This document shows, piece after piece, positions 18,894 through 29,337 of a DNA stretch of 64,000 nucleotides (positions are counted from its first letter, which is position 1; the number at the start of each line of letters is the position of its first letter). Source of the stretch: Streptomyces sp. XM4193 (GTDB taxonomy: Bacteria; Actinomycetota; Actinomycetes; Streptomycetales; Streptomycetaceae); the NCBI RefSeq assembly GCF_023072595.1, contig NZ_JALLGK010000013.1:1-64000 (forward strand). The letters are read 5' to 3'. The translations under genes and the position numbers were made by a program. A model generated the notes under the pieces. It saw nothing but the letters and a program-made list of their open reading frames with translations, did not search any database and was not told the DNA's origin.

Positions 18894-18995
18894 CGGCGGC
18901 GGGGCCCCTATCACAGGAAGCCGCCGCACACCGCGATCGGCACGGGGAACCGCCGTGCTCACGGGGCACGTCGCGGCACGGACCGGGAACCTCGT

Positions 18996-20741
18996 ATGGT
19001 CGTATCCGTGTTGGAGGAGATGCGGATCCAGGCCCTGGGCGTGATCGACGACGCCGCGTTCGAGCTGTCACCCGGTTTCACGGCGGTGACGGGTGAGACG
19101 GGCGCGGGGAAGACGATGGTCGTCACCAGCCTCGGGCTGCTGCTCGGCGGTCGCGCCGACGCCGGGCTCGTACGGGCGGGAGCCGACTCCGCCGTGGTGG
19201 AGGGGCGGTTCGCTCTCGGCCGGGACGCGCCGGCAGCCCGGCGCGCGGTCGAGGCCGGCGCCGAACTCGACGACGGCACCGTGCTGTTGATCAGCCGCAC
19301 GCTCTCCGCGGAGGGCCGCAGCAGGGCCTACGCGGGCGGCCGGTTCGCACCGGTCGGGCTGCTGACGGAGCTGAGCGCGGACCTGGTCGCCGTCCACGGC
19401 CAGACCGACCAGCAGGGCCTGCTGCGCCCCGCACGCCAGCGCGAGGCGCTGGACCGCTACGCCGGCGATGCGGTGGCCGCACCGCTGGCCGCCTACGGCG
19501 AGGCGTACGGACGGTTGCGCCGGGTCGTCGAGGAGCTGGCAGAGCTCACCGACCGCGCCAGGGAGCGGGCCCAGGAGGCCGATCTGCTGCGGTTCGGGCT
19601 GGAGGAGATCGGTGCCGCCGAGCCCCGGCCCGCCGAGGACACCGAACTGGCCGCCGAGGCCGAGCGGTTGGGCCACGCCGAAGCGCTCGGCGCCGCGGCG
19701 GCGTCCGCGCACGCGGCCCTGGCGGGCGACCCCGCCGACCCCGAGTCCGTGGACGCGGGGACCGTGGTCGCCGGTGCGATCCGCGCCCTGGAAGCCGTGC
19801 GCGCCCACGACACCCGGCTCGCCGCCCTCGCCGACCGGCTCGGCGAGGTCCAGATCCTCCTCGGCGACATCGGCGGCGAACTCGCGGGCTACGCGGACGA
19901 TCTGGAGGCCGACCCCCTGCGGCTGGCCGCGGTGGAGGAGCGCCGGGCCGCGCTGGCCCAGCTCACCCGCAAGTACGGCGAGGACGTCGCGGCCGTTCTG
20001 CAGTGGGCGCAGGACAGCGCAGCCAAGCTGACCGAGCTCGACGGCGACGACGACCGTATCTCCGCCCTCACCGAGGAGCGCGACGCGCTCCGTGTCGAAC
20101 TGGCCCGGTTCGCCGAGCAGTTGACCCGTGCGCGCGCGGCGGCGGCCGAGTCGCTGGCCGTGGCGGTGACCGCCGAGCTCGGAGAGCTCGCCATGCCGCA
20201 CGCCAGAGTGACGTTCTCGGTGCGCCAGAGCGAGGACCCGGAGGGCCTGGAGTGCGGCGACCGGGTACTGGCGTACGGGCCGCAGGGCACCGACGAGGTC
20301 GAACTCCTGCTCGCCGCCCACCCGGGAGCCCAGCCCCGGCCGATCGCCAAGGGCGCCTCGGGCGGTGAGCTGTCGCGGGTGATGCTGGCGGTCGAGGTGG
20401 TGTTCGCAGGCTCCGACCCGGTGCCCACCTACCTCTTCGACGAGGTCGACGCGGGTGTCGGGGGCAAGGCGGCGGTGGAGGTCGGCCGCAGGCTCGCCCG
20501 GCTGGCGCGCAGCGCCCAGGTGGTCGTGGTCACCCACCTCCCGCAGGTCGCCGCCTTCGCCGACCGCCACCTGGTGGTGGAGAAGACCAACGACGGCTCG
20601 GTGACCCGCAGCGGAGTGCAGTCCGTCGTCGGCGAGGACCGGGTCCGTGAACTCTCCCGGATGCTGGCCGGCCAGGAGGACTCGGAGCTGGCCCGCGCCC
20701 ACGCCCAGGAGCTGCTCGCCGCCGCCCGCTCCGACGACTGA
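18996..20741 (+). CDS. recN: DNA repair protein RecN
   Basis: This SMC-like ATPase helps double-strand break repair. It is 581 residues, with Walker A GETGAGKTM near 33, a long coiled-coil middle (about 150-370), the signature SGGELSRVMLAVEVVF near 454, and Walker B TYLFDEVDAGVGG near 477, followed by VVVTHLPQVAAFAD. The first in-frame ATG at 18996 is used; GTG at 19008 or ATG at 19020 (GGAGGA just before it) are possible shorter starts. It lies 102 bases after nadK. Confidence 0.96.
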   Translation: MVVSVLEEMRIQALGVIDDAAFELSPGFTAVTGETGAGKTMVVTSLGLLLGGRADAGLVRAGADSAVVEGRFALGRDAPAARRAVEAGAELDDGTVLLISRTLSAEGRSRAYAGGRFAPVGLLTELSADLVAVHGQTDQQGLLRPARQREALDRYAGDAVAAPLAAYGEAYGRLRRVVEELAELTDRARERAQEADLLRFGLEEIGAAEPRPAEDTELAAEAERLGHAEALGAAAASAHAALAGDPADPESVDAGTVVAGAIRALEAVRAHDTRLAALADRLGEVQILLGDIGGELAGYADDLEADPLRLAAVEERRAALAQLTRKYGEDVAAVLQWAQDSAAKLTELDGDDDRISALTEERDALRVELARFAEQLTRARAAAAESLAVAVTAELGELAMPHARVTFSVRQSEDPEGLECGDRVLAYGPQGTDEVELLLAAHPGAQPRPIAKGASGGELSRVMLAVEVVFAGSDPVPTYLFDEVDAGVGGKAAVEVGRRLARLARSAQVVVVTHLPQVAAFADRHLVVEKTNDGSVTRSGVQSVVGEDRVRELSRMLAGQEDSELARAHAQELLAAARSDD

Positions 20742-21281
20742 ACGGGCGGACGGGGCGGCCGCCCGGGCGGTACGTGCTCGGTGGTATGCGCACGGCGGCC
20801 CTGGGCGGTACGCGCTGAGCGGTACGCGCACGGTGGTACGTCCGGGTGGTACGTGCGTGCCGGACGGGCGGGCACGGCCGGACGGCCGGGGCGGAGCCGA
20901 CGGTGCGTGCCGAGCCGGTCCGCCGGGCCGGAAGGCCGAACTCGCCGACAGGGCACCGGTGTTGCCGCCGGCTCGGGCCGTCCGCGCCTCGTCCGCCCGG
21001 CCCGTACCGCCCGGCCCGTACTGCCCGGCCGGTACCGACCCGCGGGTACTGCCGCGGCGCACGGCCGTGCGTGTGGGCGGAGGCGAGCGCGCCCCGCTCC
21101 GCAGCTTCGCCGCGACCGGACTGACCAGTGTGATTGCCGTGTTGACGGCCGGGACTGGCATCCTTGACCGGGACACCCGGTCGAACAACGCGTCCGTACA
21201 CTCCGGTGACGGCACACTCCCCGCGATCGGGGCACGCGTCCCCGTCCCCGCCGACGCTTTACCCGTTCCCGGAGCCCACCT
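20742..21281. other. Gene-free region with spaced GGTACG motifs
   Basis: This 540-base gap lies between recN and the glycosyltransferase. Six GGTACG/GGTATG elements lie at 20769, 20783, 20807, 20821, 20835 and 20848, mostly 13-14 bases apart. The rest shows no credible gene; open frames are shadows with abnormal codon use. The 3' part should contain the glycosyltransferase promoter, but no convincing -35/-10 pair was found. Confidence 0.6.
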
Positions 21282-22439
21282 GTGGTGAGTCGAACCCCGC
21301 GCTCCTCGCACCGCCGCGAGCCGCTGCACGTCGTCCAGGTCCTGAGCGGCCGTACCGACTCCGTGGGGGACCATGTCCGGTCGCTGGCCGCGGGATTGGT
21401 GGCCAGGGGCGTACGGGTGACCGTGTGCGCGCCGTCCGCGGCTCAGGCGCGGCACCGGTTCAGCGAGGCGGGCGCGGAGTTCGTGGCGCTGCCGTGCGGC
21501 CGTCCGGACCTCGTCGCGGCCCTCCGGTCCCTGTGCGCCACCGCGGACGTGGTGCACGCCCACGGGCTGCGTGCCGGTCTGCTCGGCGATCTGGCCCTGA
21601 GCGGCAGGCGACGGCGTGCGCCGCTGGTGCTCAGCTGGCACCACCGCGCCCCGCGGGGTGGTGCGCAGGCCCGGATGAACCGTTTGCTGGAGCGCAGGGC
21701 GGTGCGTGCCGCGCGCATCGTCCTGGGTGTCTCGTCGGACCTGGTGGCCAGAGCGCGGCACCGCGGCGCGCGGGACGCGAGGCTGGTGCCCGTCGACCTC
21801 GCAGCCCCCGCCCTGCGGGTGTCGCGGACTGAGCCGGGCGCGGAGCGGCGGGAGAAGATCCGGGCCGAACTGGGCGCGGTGGACCGCCCGTTGATCGTCG
21901 CCGCCGGTCCGCTGGAGGCGCACCAGGGGTGCGAGTCCCTGCTCACCGCGGCGCGCGCCTGGCGGCATCTCGACCCGGTGCCGCTGGTCCTGGTCGCGGG
22001 GGAGGGCAGCAGGCGCACCGCGCTCCAACGCCGTATCGACGACGAGGAGTTGCCGGTGCGGCTGCTCGGCGCGCTGCCCGGCGGCCCGCGGCCGGCCGAC
22101 GACCTGCAGTGGGCCGGGGAGGTGCTGGAGGTCGCGGACGTGGCGATACTTCCCGCCCGCCGCTCGACCCGATCGCCGCTGGCGCGGCACGCCATGGAGT
22201 GCGGTGTCCCGCTGGTCGCCTCCGTCGAGGGCGTACCCGAACTGGTGGGCGCCGCGGCGGTGTTGGTCCCCTACGCCGATGCGGACGCGCTGAGCGCGGA
22301 GGTCGGGGCGCTGCTGGAGGACTCCGGCAGACGGGCCGCGTTGGCCGCGCTGGGCAGGGTGCAGGCCGCCGCCTGGCCGACCGAGGACGGCACCGTAAAC
22401 CAACTCCTGGGAATCTACGACGAGTTGGTCGAGCTCTAG
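21282..22439 (+). CDS. GT4-type glycosyltransferase
   Basis: This 385-residue GT-B-fold protein resembles glycosyltransferase family 4. The N-terminal Rossmann region begins LHVVQVLSGRTDSVGDHVRS and includes DVVHAHGLRAGLLGD near residue 90. The C-terminal donor-binding region has VAAGPLEAHQGCESLLTAA near 205, LVLVAGEGSRRTALQRRI near 235, and HAMECGVPLVASVEGVPELV near 305 in the position of the usual E-x7-E motif. GTG with GGAG 7 bases upstream. The substrate is unknown; a cell-surface glycan or glycolipid is likely. It is convergent with the LacI regulator. Confidence 0.88.
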   Translation: MVSRTPRSSHRREPLHVVQVLSGRTDSVGDHVRSLAAGLVARGVRVTVCAPSAAQARHRFSEAGAEFVALPCGRPDLVAALRSLCATADVVHAHGLRAGLLGDLALSGRRRRAPLVLSWHHRAPRGGAQARMNRLLERRAVRAARIVLGVSSDLVARARHRGARDARLVPVDLAAPALRVSRTEPGAERREKIRAELGAVDRPLIVAAGPLEAHQGCESLLTAARAWRHLDPVPLVLVAGEGSRRTALQRRIDDEELPVRLLGALPGGPRPADDLQWAGEVLEVADVAILPARRSTRSPLARHAMECGVPLVASVEGVPELVGAAAVLVPYADADALSAEVGALLEDSGRRAALAALGRVQAAAWPTEDGTVNQLLGIYDELVEL

Positions 22440-22596
22440 CACCGGCGCCCGGACCGCGTCCGTACGGCCCCGGCCCCGCTCGGGGCGTCCGGCCCTGCTG
22501 GGGCGGCGTCCGGGCCCTGCGCCGTGCGGCGTCCGGGCCCTGTGGTGCCCTGCGCGGGGGCCCGGTCCCGGAGCGCGATCCGTCGGGGCCCGGACC

Positions 22597-23664
22597 TCAG
22601 GTGGAGTCCCGAACGACCAGCCGTGCGGGGGTGATCACCGGCCGCAGTGCGGTGGCGTCCTGCGGGCCGCCGGTACCGCGGCCTCCGGACTCCAGCAGCC
22701 GCAGCAGGAGCTGGGCCATCATCCGTCCCATCTCCTCCACGTCCTGGTTCACCGTGGTGAGCGCGGGCTCCGACCAGTCCACCGCGGAGTCGAGATTGTC
22801 GTACCCGACCACGGCCACGTCCTCCGGCAGCCGACGTCCGCACGCCCGCAGCGTGCGCAGTGCACCGGACGCCATCAGATCGTTGCAGGCGAAAACCGCG
22901 TCGAGGTCCGGTCGTCGATCCAGCAGCGTGGCCATCGCCTTCTCGCCGCCCACCGCGGTGAAGCCGCCCCGGGCGACCAGCGACTCGTCGTAGGACAGCC
23001 CCGCGTCCGTCAGCGCCTGCCGGTAGCCGCTCAGCCGGTCCTGGGCGGAGGTCTGGTCCAGCGGGCCGGTGATCACCGCCACCCTGCGCCGCCCCCGCTC
23101 CAGCAGGTGCCGGGCGGCCTGCCGCGCGCCGTCCACGTTGTCGGTGTCGACGTAGAGCGGTCCGCCGCCGCTCTCGTGGTCGTCGGCGCCGACCCAGCCG
23201 GGGCGTCCGCCGAAGACGGTCGGCAGCCGGGAGTCGGCGACCATCGCCGGCAGCGGGTCGTCGTGGTGCAGGGAGAACATCAGCGCGCCGTCGACGTGCC
23301 CGCCCGACAGATAGCGACCGATGCGTTCGTAGTCCGCGCGCTGTTCGACCAGAAGCAGCAGCAGTTGGATGTCCTGCCGGGACAACTCCCGACTGATGCC
23401 CCGCAGTTGCTGGGCGAAGAAGGGGTCGGCGAAGACCCTGGTCTCCGGCTCGGCGATCACCACGGCCACCGCTCCGGTGCGACGGGTGACCAGGGAGCGG
23501 GCCGCCCGGTTCGGTACGTAGCCCAGCTCCTCGATCGACGCCGTCACCCGCGCCTGCACCTCGCCCCGTACGCCGGCGCCGCCGTTGACCACTCGCGAGA
23601 CGGTGGCGCGTGAGACGCCCGCATGGGCGGCGACCGCTTCGAGTGTGGGCCGACTTCCGGACAC
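22597..23664 (-). CDS. LacI-family transcriptional regulator
   Basis: This 355-residue repressor has an N-terminal helix-turn-helix (LEAVAAHAGVSRATVSRVVNG, residues 8-28 approx.) followed by the hinge helix segment GYVPNRAARSLVTRRTGAVAVV and a periplasmic-binding-protein-like sensor domain. GTG at 23664 is chosen because AAGGAG lies 7 bases upstream; a GTG 7 codons further up has no ribosome site. The effector is probably a sugar. A plausible target is the GH15 hydrolase two genes away on the same strand, but no operator was identified. Confidence 0.93.
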   Translation of the reverse strand: MSGSRPTLEAVAAHAGVSRATVSRVVNGGAGVRGEVQARVTASIEELGYVPNRAARSLVTRRTGAVAVVIAEPETRVFADPFFAQQLRGISRELSRQDIQLLLLLVEQRADYERIGRYLSGGHVDGALMFSLHHDDPLPAMVADSRLPTVFGGRPGWVGADDHESGGGPLYVDTDNVDGARQAARHLLERGRRRVAVITGPLDQTSAQDRLSGYRQALTDAGLSYDESLVARGGFTAVGGEKAMATLLDRRPDLDAVFACNDLMASGALRTLRACGRRLPEDVAVVGYDNLDSAVDWSEPALTTVNQDVEEMGRMMAQLLLRLLESGGRGTGGPQDATALRPVITPARLVVRDST

Positions 23665-24283
23665 TTTGTACTCCTTAGCTCTCACGGAGTCCCGCCCCTG
23701 TGACGGCGCACTCCGGGGAGCGCTCTCAGCCCCCGTGCTTCGAGCCTACGGCCCTCCTCGTCCGGCACCGACCCGCCCATGCCCTCCGAGCGCCGTACGC
23801 ACGGCTCGCGGCTGCCCCGCAGGCGTGCGCCCCGCCCCGCGCCACGGTGTTCGCGCGCCTCCCACCACGCAAGAGGCTCTTCCCGCCCGGGGTCGAAAAG
23901 CCGGTCGCGACAGTGCCGGGCTGCGGTGCGGCGACGCCGGAACCCGGCTCCGTCCGGCTGACCGAAACACATCGACCCCGGCGCGCGGCGTGGTACCGGC
24001 ACTCAGCTGCGGGCAGGTGACCGCCGAACCACGGACCCGGCCACCCGCCGGGCCGAAAACCGGACCTGCGCCCGGCCGGAACCCGGACCGCGAACGGGGC
24101 GCGCCGGGCCACGCGCCAGGCGCGGCCCCGGGCGGCCGCCGCGGAGCCCCACCGCTCTCTCGCTCGCCCGGCGCGCGGTACGGCCCGCGGTACGGCCCGC
24201 GGTACGGCCCGCGGTGCGTCTCCGGGGCCGAGCGGCGGAGAGTGCCGGCGCACTCGACCCGCGCGGGCGGGGCGGACGGGGGA
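23665..24283. other. Gene-free region between nucleotidyltransferase and LacI genes
   Basis: This 619-base stretch is very GC-rich and holds the LacI promoter region, a 12-bp tandem repeat (24175-24217) and no credible coding sequence. Open frames on both strands lack ribosome sites and show no recognisable motif. Confidence 0.6.
24175..24217. repeat. 12-bp tandem repeat, 3.5 copies
   Basis: Three exact copies of GCGGTACGGCCC (24175-24186, 24187-24198, 24199-24210) are followed by a partial fourth. It lies in non-coding DNA just downstream of the LacI gene's upstream region and beyond the end of the nucleotidyltransferase gene. It may be a simple slippage product. Confidence 0.9.
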
Positions 24284-25093
24284 TCAGTGTGCGGGGTCGG
24301 TCCCCGGGGGCGGCGTTGCCGGCCGGCGCTCGCGCTGCGCCAGGAGACCGATGATCCCCTTGCGGACGAACTCCCGGGCCCGCAGCGCGCGTCGGGCCGG
24401 CCAGCCGTCGGAGGCAGCAGGACCGTCCGTCCCGTATCTGCGTCGGCGGATGTCCTCCACGACCGCCGCGGGCGCTCCCAGGGCACGCAGTTCGTCGAGG
24501 GCCTCCCCCTTGGTGATCAGCCGGCCGTCGCGGAGGGTCACCGATGCTCTGGCGAAGGTCAGCATTCCCAGGTCCACCCAGATGTCCTGGAGCCACAGGT
24601 CCGCCTTGGCGTCGGCCGTCACGGGCAGCCAGTAGTCCTCCAGCTCGGCACGGATGAACCCGGTCAGCTCCCGATCGTTCACCTCTGGCAGCACGTCGAC
24701 CGGGGAGGGGCCGCTCAGGACGACTGCTCCCAGGGCCAGTTCGCGACGGCTCACGGGGGTGACGGGACGCTCGAACCACTCGCCCATGGCCCAGGTCGGA
24801 TGCGCCCGCGCCGAATCAAACTCGTCGCCCCGGGGCACATAGGTGCAGTGCAGGGTCCGGGCGAGGGGGATGTCGGCGATCAATCGCCTGTGGACGGCTC
24901 GCAGCTCCTCCTGCTGCCCGTCGGTGGGTTCCGTGCCGACCAGCGCCACCAGATCGAGATCGCTGCGTCCCCCCTGATAGTCCCCCAGAGCCAGTGATCC
25001 GTGCGCCCACAGGGCCACCATCGGCACCACCGCACCGACATCGGAGGCGAAGCGTTCGAGCAGGGGCCCGACCTCGGCGGGGAGGTCGCTCAC
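24284..25093 (-). CDS. Aminoglycoside nucleotidyltransferase-like protein (AadA/DUF4111 type)
   Basis: This protein of about 269 residues is of the nucleotidyltransferase superfamily. The signature GSLALGDYQGGRSDLDLV, near residue 28, provides the GS and D-x-D residues that bind metal and nucleotide. The C-terminal half (YWLPVTADAKADLWLQD, ARASVTLRDGRLITKGEAL) resembles the DUF4111 domain of ANT(3'')/ANT(9) streptomycin/spectinomycin adenylyltransferases. GTG at 25093 has GAGGA about 11 bases upstream; a longer form (from about 25220) is open but less convincing. It may be an intrinsic resistance enzyme or a housekeeping relative. Experiment is needed to tell them apart. Confidence 0.82.
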   Translation of the reverse strand: MSDLPAEVGPLLERFASDVGAVVPMVALWAHGSLALGDYQGGRSDLDLVALVGTEPTDGQQEELRAVHRRLIADIPLARTLHCTYVPRGDEFDSARAHPTWAMGEWFERPVTPVSRRELALGAVVLSGPSPVDVLPEVNDRELTGFIRAELEDYWLPVTADAKADLWLQDIWVDLGMLTFARASVTLRDGRLITKGEALDELRALGAPAAVVEDIRRRRYGTDGPAASDGWPARRALRAREFVRKGIIGLLAQRERRPATPPPGTDPAH

Positions 25094-25463
25094 CGAGGTC
25101 GTCCTCGTACGGAGGCCGGTGGCGGAGGAGTTGAACGGGCCGCCCCGGACCGGGTCCTGTTCTTCGACGGACAAGGTGAAGGCTCCTTCTGTGCGTTCCT
25201 CAGCATCGAGCGGAGCAGAGATGCCCACAACGGATCCTCTGCCACCGCCCCATCGCCTGTCGAACGTCCGTCCGGGCCGAAGCGTCGGGCTCAGCCCCGG
25301 CCGGGCAGAACCCAGCCGCGCGCCCCTGCGACGACGTGACCAGCCCCGGAACCCTGCCGGCACGCCCCCGCCGCACGGGCGCGAACCCGGTCGCCGTGCC
25401 GGTCGCGACACGGCGCGACATCCCCGGTACCGAGAACGACACGGGAAACGGGCGCCGCCCGCC
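25094..25463. other. Gap between GH15 and nucleotidyltransferase genes
   Basis: This 370-base stretch is partly open on the minus strand as an upstream extension of the nucleotidyltransferase frame (to 25411). The extension is Arg-rich beyond about 25220, so I treat it as non-coding. It presumably holds the nucleotidyltransferase promoter. No other feature was recognised. Confidence 0.5.
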
Positions 25464-27272
25464 TCAACTGCCGTACGCGCCCGAGGTGGTGAGCCGCAGC
25501 GCGGTGTCGATCAGCGGCACATGGCTGAACGCCTGCGGGAAGTTGCCGACCTGGCGCTGCTCACGGGAGTCCCACTCCTCGGCCAGCAGACCCAGGTCGT
25601 TGCGGAGCGAGAGCAGCTTCTCGAACAGCTTTCGCGCCTCGTCCACCCGGCCGATCATCGCCAGATCGTCCGCCAGCCAGAACGAGCAGGCCAGGAACGC
25701 GCCCTCCTCGCCCTCCAACCCGTCGACCCCCGGGCCCTCGGCGGCGGTCGGGTAGCGCAGGATGAACCCGTCCTCGGTCGACAGCTCGCGCTGGATCGCC
25801 TCCACGGTCCCGATCACCCGTTTGTCGTCCGGCGGCAGGAAGCCCATCTGCGGGATGAGCAGCAGCGAGGCGTCCAGCTCCTTGGAGCCGTAGGACTGGG
25901 TGAAGGTGTTGCGCTCGCGGTCGTAGCCCTTGTCGCACACCTCGCGGTGGATGGTGTCCCGCAGCTCCTGCCAGCGCTCCAGCGGGCCGTCGACCTCGCC
26001 CGACTCGATCAGCTTGATCGTTCGGTCGACCGCGACCCAGGCCATCACCTTGGAGTGGACGAAGTGGCGGCGCGGCCCGCGGATCTCCCAGATCCCCTCG
26101 TCCGGCTCCTGCCAGTGGCCCTCCATGTACTGGATCAGCTTGAGCTGGAGCAGGCTCGCGTAGTCGTTGCGCGCCAATCCGGTCATGTGGCCCAGGTGCA
26201 GGGCTTCGGTGACCTCGCCGTAGACGTCCAGCTGGAGCTGCCCGGCCGCGCCGTTGCCCACCCGCACCGGGCGCGAGTCCTCGTAGCCGGGCAGCCAGTC
26301 CAACTCGGCCTCGCCCAGCTCGCGTTCGCCCGCGATGCCGTACATGATCTGGAGGTTCTCCGGGTCGCCCGCCACGGCGCGAAGAAGCCACTCGCGCCAG
26401 GCGCGCGCCTCGTCGCGGTAGCCGGTGCGCAGCAGCGAGGAGAGCGTGATCGCCGCGTCCCGCAGCCAGGTGAAGCGGTAGTCCCAGTTGCGGCTGCCGC
26501 CGATGGCCTCCGGCAGCGAGGTCGTCGGCGCCGCCACGATGCCGCCGGTGGGGGCGTACGTCAGCGCCTTGAGCGTGATCAGCGAACGCACCACCGCCTC
26601 CCGGTACGGACCGTGGTACGTGCAGTGGCTCACCCACTCCCGCCAGAACTCCTCCGTCGCCACCAGCGCCGCCTCGGGCTCGGGCATCGGGGGCGGGGGC
26701 AGGTGCGAGGGCTGCCAGCTGATGGTGAAGGCGATCCGCTCACCGGCGGCGACGGTGAAGTCGGCGTAGGTGGTGAGGTCTTTGCCGTAGGTCTCCACCT
26801 CGGTGTCCAGCCACACCGAGTCCGGACCGGCGACGGCGACGGTGCGCCCGTCGTCCGATCGGTGCACCCAGGGCACCACCCAGCCGTACGCGAACCGCAT
26901 CCGCAGCGCGGAGGTCATCGGCACCCGGCCGCTGACCCCCTCGACGATCCGCGTGAGCCGCGGGGTCGCGCTGTCCCGGGGAGGCATGAAGTCGGTGACG
27001 CGCACCGTGCCCCGAGGGGTGTCCCACTCCGACTCCAGCACCAGCGAGTCGCCCACGTAGCGGCGCCGGGTCGCGTAAGGGGGAGCCGCGTCGCCGGCAC
27101 GGGCCGGACCGAGCCGCCAGAAGCCGTGCTCCTCGGTGCCGAGCAGTCCGGCGAAGACGGCGTGGGAGTCGAACCGCGGGAAGCAGAGCCAGTCCGCCGT
27201 TCCGTCGCGGCGGATGAGGGCTGCGGTCTGCATGTCCCCGATGAGTGCGTAGTCCTCGATGCGCCCGGCCAC
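25464..27272 (-). CDS. Glycoside hydrolase family 15 protein (trehalase/glucoamylase-like)
   Basis: This 602-residue protein has an N-terminal beta-sandwich region and a C-terminal (alpha/alpha)6 barrel. Characteristic segments are ALIRRDGTADWLCFPRFDS near residue 18, the barrel motif GGSRNWDYRFTWLRDAAI near 260, and FVHSKVMAWVAVDR near 410. Actinobacterial GH15 proteins of this size include trehalases and glucoamylase-like enzymes. No signal peptide is visible, so it acts in the cytoplasm. GTG at 27272 has GGAG 6 bases upstream. Trehalose or maltodextrin turnover is the likely role. It is divergent from pyrG. Confidence 0.92.
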   Translation of the reverse strand: MAGRIEDYALIGDMQTAALIRRDGTADWLCFPRFDSHAVFAGLLGTEEHGFWRLGPARAGDAAPPYATRRRYVGDSLVLESEWDTPRGTVRVTDFMPPRDSATPRLTRIVEGVSGRVPMTSALRMRFAYGWVVPWVHRSDDGRTVAVAGPDSVWLDTEVETYGKDLTTYADFTVAAGERIAFTISWQPSHLPPPPMPEPEAALVATEEFWREWVSHCTYHGPYREAVVRSLITLKALTYAPTGGIVAAPTTSLPEAIGGSRNWDYRFTWLRDAAITLSSLLRTGYRDEARAWREWLLRAVAGDPENLQIMYGIAGERELGEAELDWLPGYEDSRPVRVGNGAAGQLQLDVYGEVTEALHLGHMTGLARNDYASLLQLKLIQYMEGHWQEPDEGIWEIRGPRRHFVHSKVMAWVAVDRTIKLIESGEVDGPLERWQELRDTIHREVCDKGYDRERNTFTQSYGSKELDASLLLIPQMGFLPPDDKRVIGTVEAIQRELSTEDGFILRYPTAAEGPGVDGLEGEEGAFLACSFWLADDLAMIGRVDEARKLFEKLLSLRNDLGLLAEEWDSREQRQVGNFPQAFSHVPLIDTALRLTTSGAYGS

Positions 27273-27681
27273 GTGCTTCTCCAGTCGAACGGTGGTGGCC
27301 CCGAAGGGTGTACGGTCTGCGGGCTGTGCCCGCTCGGTGCTGCCCGGTGGAGTATCCGAGCAGGATAGCGAGGCGGGCCGCACCACCGCTCGATGGTGGA
27401 CTCGGCGGGCGTCGCCGGACAAGCCGCGGACCCGTCGGCTTGTTCACACACCGTCGCGAACCCCGCCCCGACCGGACGGCCCCGCGGCACCCGCCGGTAC
27501 GGTGCCGCCCCGGTGGACAGCGGGTTACCTGCACACCGCAGAGGCCCTCCGTCCGGCTGATACCCTGGTAGCCCGTGGACGGAGGGTGAAAATCCCCCGC
27601 ACCGCAGCGACGGCGACCCCGCCGGAAGATCCGGCTCCAGGGACCGACCCGCACCTCACTCGCGACCACGGGAGCCCCCTC
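27273..27681. other. Divergent control region GH15 / pyrG, with pyrG leader
   Basis: This 409-base region has no gene. A weak -10 candidate TACCCT (27561-27566) lies about 115 bases before pyrG, without a convincing -35. I looked for the G-tract/hairpin attenuator known from Bacillus pyrG and did not find one. Confidence 0.5.
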
Positions 27682-29334
<1,653 letters not shown>

Positions 29335-29337
29335 GCG

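Noticed and set aside
20647..21288. 213-residue frame running from the end of recN through the gap
   Set aside because: It overlaps recN out of frame and has Arg/Ala/Pro-rich composition without any ordered segment.
27273..27681. pyrG leader attenuator of the Bacillus type
   Set aside because: No G-run at a plausible start site and no terminator hairpin just before pyrG could be found.
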